38,033 nucleotides of DNA from Gramella sp. AN32 (GTDB taxonomy: Bacteria > Bacteroidota > Bacteroidia > Flavobacteriales > Flavobacteriaceae). The notes beneath the pieces are model-generated. The model saw only the letters and a list, made by a program, of their open reading frames with translations, searched no databases and was not told where the DNA came from. The stretch's first letter is position 1. The number at the start of each line of letters is the position of its first letter. The position numbers and the translations under genes were made by a program. Location of the stretch: assembly GCF_023718305.1 (NCBI RefSeq), contig NZ_QEYO01000027.1, forward strand, positions 1 to 38,033, in the 5' to 3' direction. Positions 17,885 to 25,846 of this stretch are shown piece after piece.

Positions 17885-17956
17885 TTGTTTGTTTTTATCC
17901 TTGTTCGTAAGGTGTTCAAACGGGCAAACCTTTTTATTTAAATGTTTTAAATCTTA

Positions 17957-18044
17957 TGTTGGGCGTGTCCCCATACGGGGCGGGGCTTTACGCGCTGCAC
18001 GGCAGCCCGCTCCAACCTGCCTGCCTATGGCCAGGTCCCTCACG
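17957..18044. repeat. GC-rich interspersed repeat, flavobacterial REP-like type
   Basis: In the 170-base gap between the HlyD and RND genes lies a sharply GC-rich block. It starts TGTTGGGCGTGTCCCC, contains GGGGCTTTACGCGCTGCA, and ends GGTCCCTCACG. It holds a CCCC-ATAC-GGGG hairpin (17969-17980) and an imperfect CCTG...CAGG hairpin (18016-18035). This is the pattern of intergenic repeats known in flavobacterial genomes, which begin GGGCGT-, carry a CGGGGCTTT-like core and end near CCCT-ACG. No second copy is in the window, so repeat status rests on recall of the family. Confidence 0.5.
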
Positions 18045-18054
18045 TAAAAAAACC

Positions 18055-19128
18055 TTACTCCACGGTAATTTCGGCACCGTTATAAAGTTTTCCCTCAGCA
18101 TCTGTGATGTAATGCTCCTCGGCTTTAAGGCCCGATAATACTTCAATTTTATCGCCGTAACTTCTCCCGGTACGTATCCATCTAAGCATAGCGGTATTTT
18201 GATTGCTCACCGTGTAAATACCTTTTAAATCCCCCCGGGTAATAATGGCCGATTCTGGTACTAATACTGCCTGGGAGGTTTCTGTTTTTTCAATGGGAAA
18301 CTGCACGCTCACGTACATTCCCGAAAGTATATCGGCATTGGTTTCCAGTAAACTTATTTTTACGGGATATTGGCCGCCGGTATTTTTGGCAGAGATACCA
18401 ACCTCGCTTACTTTTCCGTCGATAGTTTTATCTATGGATTTTACAAGCACTTTCACCGGGGTTCCCAGTTGTATAGAAGAAATTTCCGATTCGGGAACTG
18501 TTGTCCTTACTTCAAAAGCTCCGGGAGCTTCCAGAGCCAGTAGGGGCATGCCAGGGTTGGCCATGGTTCCTTCTTCTACAAATTTATTGGTAATTACACC
18601 GCTAAATGGAGCCCGAATGTTTACATAGGCAAATTGGGATTCTGTTTCGTTTTTCATTTGCCTGGCGGCTTCCAACCTGGCTTTGGCCATTTCGTAATTG
18701 GCGGTAATATCGTCCAGTTCCTTTTGGGAAGCACTGTTTTCTTCAAATAATGCCTTAAAGCGTTCGTAATCTTTTTCGGCACTATTGTAGGCGGCAGAAG
18801 CCTCGGTAATTTTGGCATTTACCTGTGCTATTTGGGCCTGTAAATCAGAATTATTTATAGATACCAATAATTGGCCTTTTTTAACCTTATCTCCAATATT
18901 CACATGAATTTTATTTATAAAGCCCATCATGCGTGTACTCAAACTCGCGTTGTTTACGGCTTCAATCTTTCCGCTTGCGGTTACAAAGGGGCTGTTAGCT
19001 TCACTGGGCGAACTAAGACTCACTTTAATAGGGGCCTTATTATCGGTTTTAGTTTTAACTTCATCCCCTCCGCAACCCATAAGTAGCCCGGCGGTTAAAA
19101 GGGTGAGTGTGTATAATTTGAATTTCAT
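18055..19128 (-). CDS. HlyD/AcrA-family periplasmic adaptor lipoprotein
   Basis: A 357-residue membrane fusion protein linking the RND pump to TolC. The lipoprotein signal ends LLMGCGG, with lipid-bearing Cys19. A lipoyl-like half-motif SLSTRMMGFINKIHVNIGDKV follows, then a coiled-coil hairpin (about 105-165), the second half-motif YVNIRAPFSGVITNKFVEEG, and beta-barrel and membrane-proximal domains. The stop lies 170 bases before the RND start, a gap filled by a GC-rich repeat; the TolC gene is 47 bases upstream. Confidence 0.9.
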   Translation of the reverse strand: MKFKLYTLTLLTAGLLMGCGGDEVKTKTDNKAPIKVSLSSPSEANSPFVTASGKIEAVNNASLSTRMMGFINKIHVNIGDKVKKGQLLVSINNSDLQAQIAQVNAKITEASAAYNSAEKDYERFKALFEENSASQKELDDITANYEMAKARLEAARQMKNETESQFAYVNIRAPFSGVITNKFVEEGTMANPGMPLLALEAPGAFEVRTTVPESEISSIQLGTPVKVLVKSIDKTIDGKVSEVGISAKNTGGQYPVKISLLETNADILSGMYVSVQFPIEKTETSQAVLVPESAIITRGDLKGIYTVSNQNTAMLRWIRTGRSYGDKIEVLSGLKAEEHYITDAEGKLYNGAEITVE

Positions 19129-19175
19129 AGTTTCTTTATTATTTCTACAGGTCAGGATATTGCTATATTTAATGT

Positions 19176-20489
19176 TTACTCCGTAATTAAAAATTCCAGG
19201 TAGGCCAGGGCGTAATTGTATTCATACACCGTCTGGAAATATTCCAGTTTTTTTTCCGAAGCCTGGGTCTCGGCCATTAGCAGGTCCGTGGTTTTTTCCA
19301 GTCCCTGCTCAAAACGATTTGTTCGTATGCGCAGGGATTCTTCAGATTGTTCCAGGGCCAGGCCGGTAAGTTGTAGTTTGTTTTCGGCGTCTGTTAAGGC
19401 ACGTTTCGCCTTGTTCAGCTCCAGCTGACTTTTAGATACATATTGTTCATATTCAAGCTGTGCTCTTTCAAATTCTGCTTTACTCTTATCGGCTTTTCCA
19501 AAACGTTTGGTTCCCTGGAGGATATCCCAGCTTAAGGTAATCCCGGCCATATAACCATTGGCATTGCCGGTGAACAATTCATCATCATACAGTTCGTAGC
19601 TTCCAAAAGCATTAAGGCGGGGCAAAAAAGCCATATTATCGGCCTGGTGTATCTTTTTTCGCGCTTCGGCCGCCATTTCCATAGCTTTAATATCAGCCCG
19701 CTCCCCAGGAACCTTTAAAAAGGATCCTGCGGGCAGGGATTCCAACTGAAGGGAATCTGATGGTTGGAGAATAACCCCTTGGGGCTCATTCATTAAAAAA
19801 GCCAGGTAATCTGAAGCATTCTTTACATTGCTCCTGGCATACTGCAGTTGGTTGTCCACCTCTGTGACACGCACTTCTACGGCAAGTACATCAGACTTTT
19901 GCAGATAGCCCTGCTTAAAGCTGTTATCTGCCAGTTTTTTATTGGCGAGGGCGGCCTCTTTTGCCTTTTGCAGAACGGCTACGGCCCTGTGGGCCAGCTG
20001 TAACTGCATATAGGCTTTTTCAACTTCCAGCAGCATATATTCCCTGGTGCGCAGGTTTTGAAATTCATTGGCTTCCATTTTACTTTTTGCCGCTTTTCGC
20101 TGGTAAATCCCATCCATATTTATCAGGGGTTGTTGCACCTCTATTTTGGTGGCAAAATTTTCAATCCTGTCGGGATTGTTCAGTAAATCGGGATTAAAAT
20201 CGCTCTGGGAAATAACCTCTTGGTTTAATTTGGATCCAAAAGCCATCAGCGGATTGTTGGTGGTAAAGCCGGTATGGGACAACTTTATATTGGGAAGGAA
20301 GACCGCATTGGTTTGCCGGTAATCTGCCCGGGCCTCAAAGAATTCCTGTTCGGATATTTTAAGTGTCCGGTTATTTTCCTTTACCCCGGAAAGAACTTCT
20401 TCTTTAGAAATAGATTTTACTTCCTGGGCCTGAAGCAGCAGTCCAAATAAGAAAAGAGGGATAAATAATCGAGTTTTATTAGCTATCAT
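19176..20489 (-). CDS. TolC-family outer-membrane efflux channel
   Basis: A 437-residue outer-membrane protein with a signal peptide ending about LLLQAQ. Two TolC repeats are rich in long helices, for example EFENLRTREYMLLEVEKAYM-like and ELNKAKRALTDAENKLQLTG stretches. It ends with an aromatic-rich helix near YNYALAYLEFLITE. It lies between the SQR-like gene (16-base gap) and the adaptor gene, so it is part of the same tripartite pump operon. Confidence 0.9.
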   Translation of the reverse strand: MIANKTRLFIPLFLFGLLLQAQEVKSISKEEVLSGVKENNRTLKISEQEFFEARADYRQTNAVFLPNIKLSHTGFTTNNPLMAFGSKLNQEVISQSDFNPDLLNNPDRIENFATKIEVQQPLINMDGIYQRKAAKSKMEANEFQNLRTREYMLLEVEKAYMQLQLAHRAVAVLQKAKEAALANKKLADNSFKQGYLQKSDVLAVEVRVTEVDNQLQYARSNVKNASDYLAFLMNEPQGVILQPSDSLQLESLPAGSFLKVPGERADIKAMEMAAEARKKIHQADNMAFLPRLNAFGSYELYDDELFTGNANGYMAGITLSWDILQGTKRFGKADKSKAEFERAQLEYEQYVSKSQLELNKAKRALTDAENKLQLTGLALEQSEESLRIRTNRFEQGLEKTTDLLMAETQASEKKLEYFQTVYEYNYALAYLEFLITE

Positions 20490-20505
20490 ATTTAAAGTTT
20501 TATTG

Positions 20506-21657
20506 CTAGAAATTTTTGAATAACCAATATTTTTCAGACCACCATTTGGAGATATGCCCCCAATGATCGGGTATTTTTAAATCTACTTTTGCTTTTGAAG
20601 AAGTATCAAAATGGCCTTTTGCGGGCATCGCTTTTCCTTCGCCAGATTCAATGAAATATTCCCCTTCGGCACTAAAAGTCCTGTCTGACTCCTTATTTTT
20701 GATATTCCTGCCAATATTATGCGCTACGATTTTTGCCTGGCTGCGAGCGAAAATTCCTAGTTTTGGTAATGGAATTCCAGATTCAAGGCTTAAATCTACA
20801 TTATCACCTATGGCATAAACATGGGGATAGGCTGTTTCCATGGTTTGCCCGTTGACCTCAATCCAGCCGGATTTTCCCGCTAAAACACTTTTTCTGATAA
20901 CAGCCGGGCTCAGATGTTCAGGTGTAAAAGCCAATAAATCAAAATTGTGGTTGTCAGAATTGTCAAACTCCAGGGAATTTGTTGTAGCCGAAGTAATTTG
21001 ATGGGAAGGAAAATATTTTATTCCCTTTTCCCCCAGTAAAGCCAGCAACTCATTCGAGGAATCCTTCCCTGCAAACTCCATAGGTCGTTTTTCAGGGGTG
21101 TAGATTGAAATTTCTGTTTTATCCCTTAATCCATTTTTGGAAATATAATCTTCGATTAACATCGCTGCTTCGTAAGGAGCGGCCGGACTTTTATAGGGGA
21201 GCGAGGAAATTAAAACAGCAATTTTTCCGCCGGTAAATTTTTTTAACCCCTCATGAAATCCCTCTGCACCCTTCAACTGAAAAAAATTAAATCCGTATTT
21301 ATCAAGATTATATTTGACTTTTTGTTCCACCCCCAGGGAAACCACCATATAATCCCCTTTGTAAGCTTTACCTTTAACGGTAACTGAAATATTTTCCGGG
21401 TCCACTTTTTCAATTTCCCCGTTCACTACCTCGAGGCCCGAAGCTTCTATTTTTTTAGTTGATTTATAAATTTGATCAGCTTTTCTATTACCTACCATTA
21501 ACCATGGGAGGGAGGGGGAAAAAACGCTTTTATCTTCTTTCTCGAAGACGATAATTTTAATTAGATGGATATTATCTTCATTACCACTATGTATACTGAG
21601 TTTTCGGGCAATATCTACCCCTCCAATGCCAGCACCTAATATTAAGACTGTTTTCAT
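20506..21657 (-). CDS. SQR-like FAD oxidoreductase lacking all cysteines
   Basis: A 383-residue flavoprotein of the sulfide:quinone oxidoreductase/flavocytochrome c sulfide dehydrogenase superfamily. It has the FAD dinucleotide motif LGAGIGGVDIARKL, VFSPSLPWLMVG, a second nucleotide-site region, and AIGDNVDL near the C-terminus. In true SQR a catalytic Cys sits in the loop read here as PYKSPAAPYE (about 154-163); this protein has Ser157 there and no cysteine anywhere. It therefore cannot form the Cys-persulfide intermediate of canonical SQR. The C-terminal SEKYWLFKNF could be an amphipathic membrane contact. It starts 2 bases after the ArsR gene. Electron acceptor and substrate are unknown. 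Confidence 0.75.
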   Translation of the reverse strand: MKTVLILGAGIGGVDIARKLSIHSGNEDNIHLIKIIVFEKEDKSVFSPSLPWLMVGNRKADQIYKSTKKIEASGLEVVNGEIEKVDPENISVTVKGKAYKGDYMVVSLGVEQKVKYNLDKYGFNFFQLKGAEGFHEGLKKFTGGKIAVLISSLPYKSPAAPYEAAMLIEDYISKNGLRDKTEISIYTPEKRPMEFAGKDSSNELLALLGEKGIKYFPSHQITSATTNSLEFDNSDNHNFDLLAFTPEHLSPAVIRKSVLAGKSGWIEVNGQTMETAYPHVYAIGDNVDLSLESGIPLPKLGIFARSQAKIVAHNIGRNIKNKESDRTFSAEGEYFIESGEGKAMPAKGHFDTSSKAKVDLKIPDHWGHISKWWSEKYWLFKNF

Positions 21658-21659
21658 TT

Positions 21660-21980
21660 TTATGAGTTTTTTAATAATTCCTGTTGTTCCTGTATGTTTT
21701 GAAAAAGGACTTCATGCATTAATTGGCACGCTTCTGCAACTTTTTTTGATGAAAGGGAAAAATGCCGACATTGTCCATCCTTTCTAACCTTTAAAATCCC
21801 TTTTTTGGTCATTATTTTCAGGTGTTGCGAAAGATTGGATTTCAAGCACCCGGTAGCTTCCAGAATTTTAGCGAAACAGAGTTCTTCCTTCCTTAATAAA
21901 TGGATGATTTCCATTCTTATGGGATGTGCCAGGGCTTTACATACATCTGCCTGTAATTCAAAAATCTTTTTATTAAGCAT
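21660..21980 (-). CDS. ArsR-family repressor, cysteine-rich
   Basis: A 106-residue winged-helix repressor counted from the ATG complementary to 21978-21980; an alternative ATG at 22010 would overlap the palindrome. The core is CKALAHPIRMEIIHLLRKEE, then the HTH ATGCLKSNLSQHLKIM and wing LKVRKDGQCRHFSL. Five cysteines (14, 35, 45, 71, 85) are present; Cys35 precedes the HTH as in metal- and persulfide-sensing ArsR proteins. With an SQR-like gene 2 bases downstream, the context recalls SqrR/BigR regulators of sulfide genes, but the sensing pair is not certain. It probably represses this operon through the inverted repeat just upstream. Confidence 0.85.
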   Translation of the reverse strand: MLNKKIFELQADVCKALAHPIRMEIIHLLRKEELCFAKILEATGCLKSNLSQHLKIMTKKGILKVRKDGQCRHFSLSSKKVAEACQLMHEVLFQNIQEQQELLKNS

Positions 21981-22005
21981 AGTTTTATTGTTTATTAGTT
22001 TATAA

Positions 22006-22021
22006 AACATTAAACAATGTT
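22006..22021 (-). promoter_or_regulatory. candidate ArsR operator
   Basis: AACATT-AAAC-AATGTT is a perfect 6-bp inverted repeat 26-41 bases upstream of the chosen ArsR start. Its size and position fit an autoregulatory ArsR site. No GTAAC-type palindrome precedes this operon. Confidence 0.45.
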
Positions 22022-22442
22022 GATAAATAAAATTGAAATGAACCTGTGGTTTATTTTAGACAAAGAAAAGGATAGGGTGTCTTGTAAAATATGACCAAAG
22101 TCAGGTTTTAGAAACTTTTAAACTAAGCAGGAATTAAGTACACAACTTTAAAAGTTAATCCATTTCGAATATTGAAACGATAAAATTCAGGTTATAATAT
22201 TCTTGTAATTATTTTACAAACTCGTACAAAATATATCTATCCTCTCGTCTGGTAAAACCACTTGTTTATGCCAGTAATTTTGAGAATAGTAAAGTCCTAA
22301 AATTGTATGTAGCTAGGTTACATGTGCTGATAGCCTCCAATGAATATATTATGGTCTAAACCTAAAGAGGAGTTTTGGAAAAGATGCCCTATAGGTATTC
22401 AAATGAATATTAACGTATAATTCAGGCTTGGCCCAGAGTCGT
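22022..22442. other. divergent intergenic region, no gene seen
   Basis: About 420 bases of AT-rich DNA separate the ArsR start from site D. No ORF with plausible composition or start was found. A GTTAC half-site at 22317-22321 lacks a proper partner arm. Confidence 0.6.
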
Positions 22443-22486
22443 GTAACAAATGTTACTTTGTGAGATAATTTCTTTCATTACTTTTG
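22443..22486 (+). promoter_or_regulatory. Crp/Fnr-type operator and -7 box (site D)
   Basis: GTAAC-AAAT-GTTAC at 22443-22456 has perfect arms. TACTTTTG at 22479-22486 is a full TAnnTTTG box ending 36.5 bp from the centre. The predicted transcript start is only a few bases before the ATG at 22493. Confidence 0.78.
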
Positions 22487-22492
22487 AGTTTC

Positions 22493-22843
22493 ATGAATTT
22501 ACGATCATACATAGCTATAATTCTTGCCCTTATAATGTTCGGCAAGTTAATTGCCTTGGATTCCAACATCCTTGGGGAAGTCGTAAATTCCGACCAAGTT
22601 AGTTACGTAAAGAAAAAATGTGATTTATCTTCTCATAAAAAGTCTGGAGAGGTTAAATTCAACCAGGCTCATGAGGGTATTCAAATTACCTTTCATTCAT
22701 TTTGTAATTCGGTTTTTCAACTGGAAAAACAGCCAGATGAAAAAAAGGTTCTTCCGCTGAATTTTAAAAGTAATTTCAAACAAATCTTTGCAGAAACTAA
22801 GGCATTTACCTACAAATTTGTTCCCCCTCCTAAATTATCCTGA
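22493..22843 (+). CDS. small exported protein, unknown family (paralogue of 35679)
   Basis: A 116-residue protein from the ATG at 22493; the upstream TTG at 22484 lies inside the predicted -7 box, so ATG is preferred. The N-terminal hydrophobic segment is YIAIILALIMFGKLIALDSN, then a soluble region with two cysteines (KKKC and SFCNS), ending FVPPPKLS. It aligns with the protein at 35679 over YIAI, GKLI, D-[ST]-[ND]-IL, QV, both cysteines and the C-terminal PPPK-x-S. Both genes are first in their units, directly under identical-geometry operators, and each precedes redox or sulfur genes. I do not recognise the family. The signal segment suggests the periplasm or an inner-membrane anchor. Confidence 0.7.
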   Translation: MNLRSYIAIILALIMFGKLIALDSNILGEVVNSDQVSYVKKKCDLSSHKKSGEVKFNQAHEGIQITFHSFCNSVFQLEKQPDEKKVLPLNFKSNFKQIFAETKAFTYKFVPPPKLS

Positions 22844-22948
22844 TTTTTTAAAAGGTTCATTTAACTGAACTACAAATTCTTATTTATGAAGCTGGAATAA
22901 TCAGCTTCTAATCTAATTATATAATCAGGCAATAGACCTTCTGGAATG

Positions 22949-22968
22949 TGTTTAAAATATTTTAAACA
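22949..22968. promoter_or_regulatory. 20-bp perfect palindrome upstream of tlpA-like gene
   Basis: TGTTTAAAAT followed by its exact reverse complement ATTTTAAACA forms a 20-bp palindrome 31-50 bases before the thioredoxin ATG. It has no T tract after it and is AT-only in the centre, so an operator is more likely than a terminator. No partner copy was seen in the window. Confidence 0.35.
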
Positions 22969-22998
22969 TATCGGGTTATTGCATTTAAAAATTTAGTG

Positions 22999-23592
22999 AT
23001 GAATAAAAAAGTAAAGAAAAATCTTCTCGAATATGGTATTACAGGAACGCTTATACTCACCTTGTTTCTAACCGGTTTACATACAGAAGTTTTTGGTTTT
23101 GTACAAAGGGGGATTCTTAAAACCGGGTTAATGGATCCAGATGTAGAGACCAAAGCAACATCTATGGAGCAATCGAAAAGACCAAAAGCCGATTTTAATA
23201 TGAGCCTTATCAATTCTAAGGGTGAACGTGTAGAAATGGAAGAATTTAGGGGGAAAGTCATTTTCTTTAATATGTGGGCGACCTGGTGTCCCCCTTGCGT
23301 GGCAGAAATGCCTGGTATCAATAATATGTACAATGATATAAAAGGTGGGGAAGTTGCCTTTATTATGCTTTCATTAGATAATGATTTTCAAAAAGCCATA
23401 GATTTTAATAAAAGAAAAGGCTATGATTTTGAAGTATATAAATTAGCCGGGAACCTGCCTCCAATGTATACTTCTCAGGCAATCCCGACTACTTACGTCA
23501 TAGATGCAGATGGGAACCTGGCTTTAACCCATCAGGGAATGGGAGATTATGATAGTGAAGAATTCAAAGAATTTCTGGACGATCTTAATTAA
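22999..23592 (+). CDS. TlpA/ResA-family membrane-anchored thioredoxin
   Basis: A 197-residue thiol-disulfide protein; ATG at 22999 is preferred over the adjoining GTG at 22996. The N-terminal membrane anchor covers about residues 13-33, with the rest outside the cytoplasm. The thioredoxin fold has the redox motif WATWCPPC (Cys97, Cys100) and cis-Pro in QAIPTTYVID. TlpA/ResA proteins reduce periplasmic disulfides, for example heme-binding cysteines of c-type cytochromes. DsbD, encoded downstream, would supply electrons. It follows the small exported protein by 155 bases. Two hairpins after its stop resemble terminators. Confidence 0.9.
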   Translation: MNKKVKKNLLEYGITGTLILTLFLTGLHTEVFGFVQRGILKTGLMDPDVETKATSMEQSKRPKADFNMSLINSKGERVEMEEFRGKVIFFNMWATWCPPCVAEMPGINNMYNDIKGGEVAFIMLSLDNDFQKAIDFNKRKGYDFEVYKLAGNLPPMYTSQAIPTTYVIDADGNLALTHQGMGDYDSEEFKEFLDDLN

Positions 23593-23615
23593 GCTGAAGG
23601 TCAATCTATAAAATT

Positions 23616-23637
23616 CCCCGACGGCTTAGCCTCGGGG
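23616..23637 (+). terminator. hairpin 1 after tlpA-like gene
   Basis: CCCCGA at 23616-23621 pairs with TCGGGG at 23632-23637, and an inner GGC-TTA-GCC extends the stem across a one-base bulge. TTTCC follows. It lies 24 bases after the stop. Confidence 0.55.
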
Positions 23638-23650
23638 TTTCCTCTTCACC

Positions 23651-23670
23651 TCTCCCTCGGGAGATTTTTT
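23651..23670 (+). terminator. hairpin 2 with U tract before dsbD
   Basis: TCTCC-CTCG-GGAGA (23651-23664) is followed directly by six T. It ends 26 bases before the DsbD start, where no -7 box is visible, so it could act as an attenuator rather than a full stop. Confidence 0.6.
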
Positions 23671-23696
23671 CTAATTCTTTAAAATTCAATTCCCTT

Positions 23697-25772
23697 ATGA
23701 GATTTATTAAATCCTTAACGCTCTACCTGATCGTTTTTATCACGTCCCTATCAGGCTATGGACAAGTGATGGATCCACCCAATTGGCAAATTTCTGCAGA
23801 TAAAGAAAATCCAGTGCCGGGAGATACCATAGTAATTAGTTTTAAAGCAGACATACCTATAGACTGGTATTTATATTCCAGTGACTTTGATCCCGACCTG
23901 GGACCTATGATTACTGAAATTAATTTTGGTAAAAATGAAGGTTATGAAGTCATGGGTGATCTCATTCCAGTTGGTTCCAAAGAGAAATATGATGAATTAT
24001 GGGGAGGTAAGTACACCTATTTTACGGGTACAGCTGAATTTCAACAGCGTATAAAGCTTATAAAAACTGAAGCGGTAGTTGAAGCCGTAGCAACTTATCA
24101 AATCTGTTCCGATGTAACTGGACAGTGTATTCCTTTTGAAACAGATGTGTTTTGGAAGAACAATGAAGGATCTCTGGGAGGCCAAAGTACAAATGCAGGT
24201 AAAGATGCTGGTGGTGCACCCACCAAAGATTTAAAATCTTTTAAAAATGAGTTTAAAGTTGAAGAGAAGGAGGAAGGCGGGGCTTTCCTTCTTACCTTTT
24301 TTCTCCTCTCTTTTGGTGCAGGAATGGCAGCGCTACTCACTCCCTGTGTTTTTCCAATGATTCCCATGACGGTAACGTATTTCACAAAATCAAATGGTAG
24401 CCGGGTCAATGGAATAAGCCAGGCCTTACTATATGGTTTTTCGATTATTTTAATTTATACATTAATCGGAACAGTGTTCTCTTTGTTTTTTGGAGCCGAC
24501 TTTGCTAATTTTCTCAGCACCCATTGGCTACCTAATTTATTCTTCTTTGCCGTTTTCCTGTTATTTGCATTATCTTTTTTTGGTTTATTTGAAATTCGAT
24601 TACCAAACTCTTTTGTAAATAGAATAGATGCTCAATCCAACAAAGGTGGGATCTTAGGAATATTCTTTATGGCCTTTACGTTGGTATTGGTTGGTTTTAG
24701 TTGTACCGGTCCTATTGCCGGCACAATTCTATTACAAGCTGCTAACGGAGAGACGATAAAACCATTAGTGGGAATGTTGGGCTTCTCATTAGCTTTTGCA
24801 CTTCCCTTTACATTATTAGCCATCTTTCCGCAGTGGTTAAAATCTTTGCCAAAAAGCGGAAGCTGGCTTAATACCGTTAAAGTGGTGCTAGGTTTTGTAG
24901 AACTGGCATTGGCTCTTAAATTTTTAAGTATAGTAGATCAGGTTTACCACTGGGAATTTCTAGATCGTGATATTTATTTGGCTCTTTGGATTGTAATTTT
25001 TGCGTTTTTAGGATTCTACTTATTGGGTAAAATTCAATTTCCACATGAAAAGAAAACTGAAACCACGTCTGTATATAGGGTGGTTGCTGCTATATTAATT
25101 TTTAGCTTTGTGGTTTATTTGATCCCCGGATTATTCGGGGCACCATTAAAACCTCTCGCAGGCTATTTACCACCAATGAGCAGCCAAAATTTTAGCATGC
25201 AGGCTTCAATTCCGGGCTTAGAGAATAAAGACGATAGCAATATCACAAATTGTGGAATTCCGAAATATGATAATCTTTTGAAATTACCTCACAATATCCA
25301 GGGATATTTTGATTACGACCAGGCCTTGGAATGTGCCCAAAAACAAAATAAACCTTTATTTATTGACTTTACGGGACATGGCTGTGTTAATTGCCGTGAA
25401 ATGGAAGCCACAGTGTGGAGTGATCCCAAGGTTTTGAAACGTCTAAAAAATGATTATGTGGTAGTGGCATTATATGTAGATGAAAAAACAGAATTACCGG
25501 AATCTGAATGGTATGTTTCACGCCATGATCAAAAAGTTAAAAAGACAATAGGTAAACAGAATTTGGACTTTATGATCCAAAAGCTGAATGCCAATGCGCA
25601 ACCTTATTATACCTTGGTTGACACTAAGGGCTCTTTATTGAGTGCACCAAAAGGTTATGATCTAAATGTTGAAAATTTTGTTGAATTTTTAGACAATGGT
25701 TTAAAGGAATTCGATGCAAGACAAGGAAATAATATGGCTTCTACCGGGATAATTCAGAAAAAAAAGGAATAA
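23697..25772 (+). CDS. dsbD: DsbD-type transmembrane thiol reductase
   Basis: A 691-residue protein with a signal peptide ending SGYGQ. The N-terminal DsbD-alpha-like domain has Cys137 and Cys144 in QICSDVTGQC. The eight-helix DsbD core holds Cys217 in LLTPCVFPMIP and Cys336 in GFSCTGP. The C-terminal thioredoxin domain has the redox motif GHGCVNCREM (Cys563, Cys566). DsbD carries reducing power from cytoplasmic thioredoxin to periplasmic partners, probably the neighbouring TlpA-like protein. All three cysteine pairs needed for the relay are present. In this sulfur setting it may also reduce periplasmic persulfides. The SoxB-like gene follows at 74 bases. Confidence 0.9.
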   Translation: MRFIKSLTLYLIVFITSLSGYGQVMDPPNWQISADKENPVPGDTIVISFKADIPIDWYLYSSDFDPDLGPMITEINFGKNEGYEVMGDLIPVGSKEKYDELWGGKYTYFTGTAEFQQRIKLIKTEAVVEAVATYQICSDVTGQCIPFETDVFWKNNEGSLGGQSTNAGKDAGGAPTKDLKSFKNEFKVEEKEEGGAFLLTFFLLSFGAGMAALLTPCVFPMIPMTVTYFTKSNGSRVNGISQALLYGFSIILIYTLIGTVFSLFFGADFANFLSTHWLPNLFFFAVFLLFALSFFGLFEIRLPNSFVNRIDAQSNKGGILGIFFMAFTLVLVGFSCTGPIAGTILLQAANGETIKPLVGMLGFSLAFALPFTLLAIFPQWLKSLPKSGSWLNTVKVVLGFVELALALKFLSIVDQVYHWEFLDRDIYLALWIVIFAFLGFYLLGKIQFPHEKKTETTSVYRVVAAILIFSFVVYLIPGLFGAPLKPLAGYLPPMSSQNFSMQASIPGLENKDDSNITNCGIPKYDNLLKLPHNIQGYFDYDQALECAQKQNKPLFIDFTGHGCVNCREMEATVWSDPKVLKRLKNDYVVVALYVDEKTELPESEWYVSRHDQKVKKTIGKQNLDFMIQKLNANAQPYYTLVDTKGSLLSAPKGYDLNVENFVEFLDNGLKEFDARQGNNMASTGIIQKKKE

Positions 25773-25777
25773 AAATA

Positions 25778-25796
25778 CAGTATAGCGAGTATACTG
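25778..25796 (+). other. inverted repeat between dsbD and SoxB-like gene
   Basis: CAGTATA and TATACTG flank GCGAG, a 7-bp stem directly after the DsbD stop. A run of six T begins about ten bases later. It could be a weak terminator or an operator. Confidence 0.3.
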
Positions 25797-25846
25797 ATTA
25801 CTTAAATTTTTTGGGATACACACTATACACCTCAAATGTAGATATT

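Noticed and set aside
22308..22322. GTTAC with a TGTA-like left arm, resembling another regulon site
   Set aside because: The left arm does not match GTAAC at the four-base spacing and no -7 box lies 36.5 bp away.
25811..25846. Upstream TTG start for the SoxB-like gene
   Set aside because: The extra 12 residues give no signal peptide, and the catalytic strand begins at the ATG at 25847 as in relatives.
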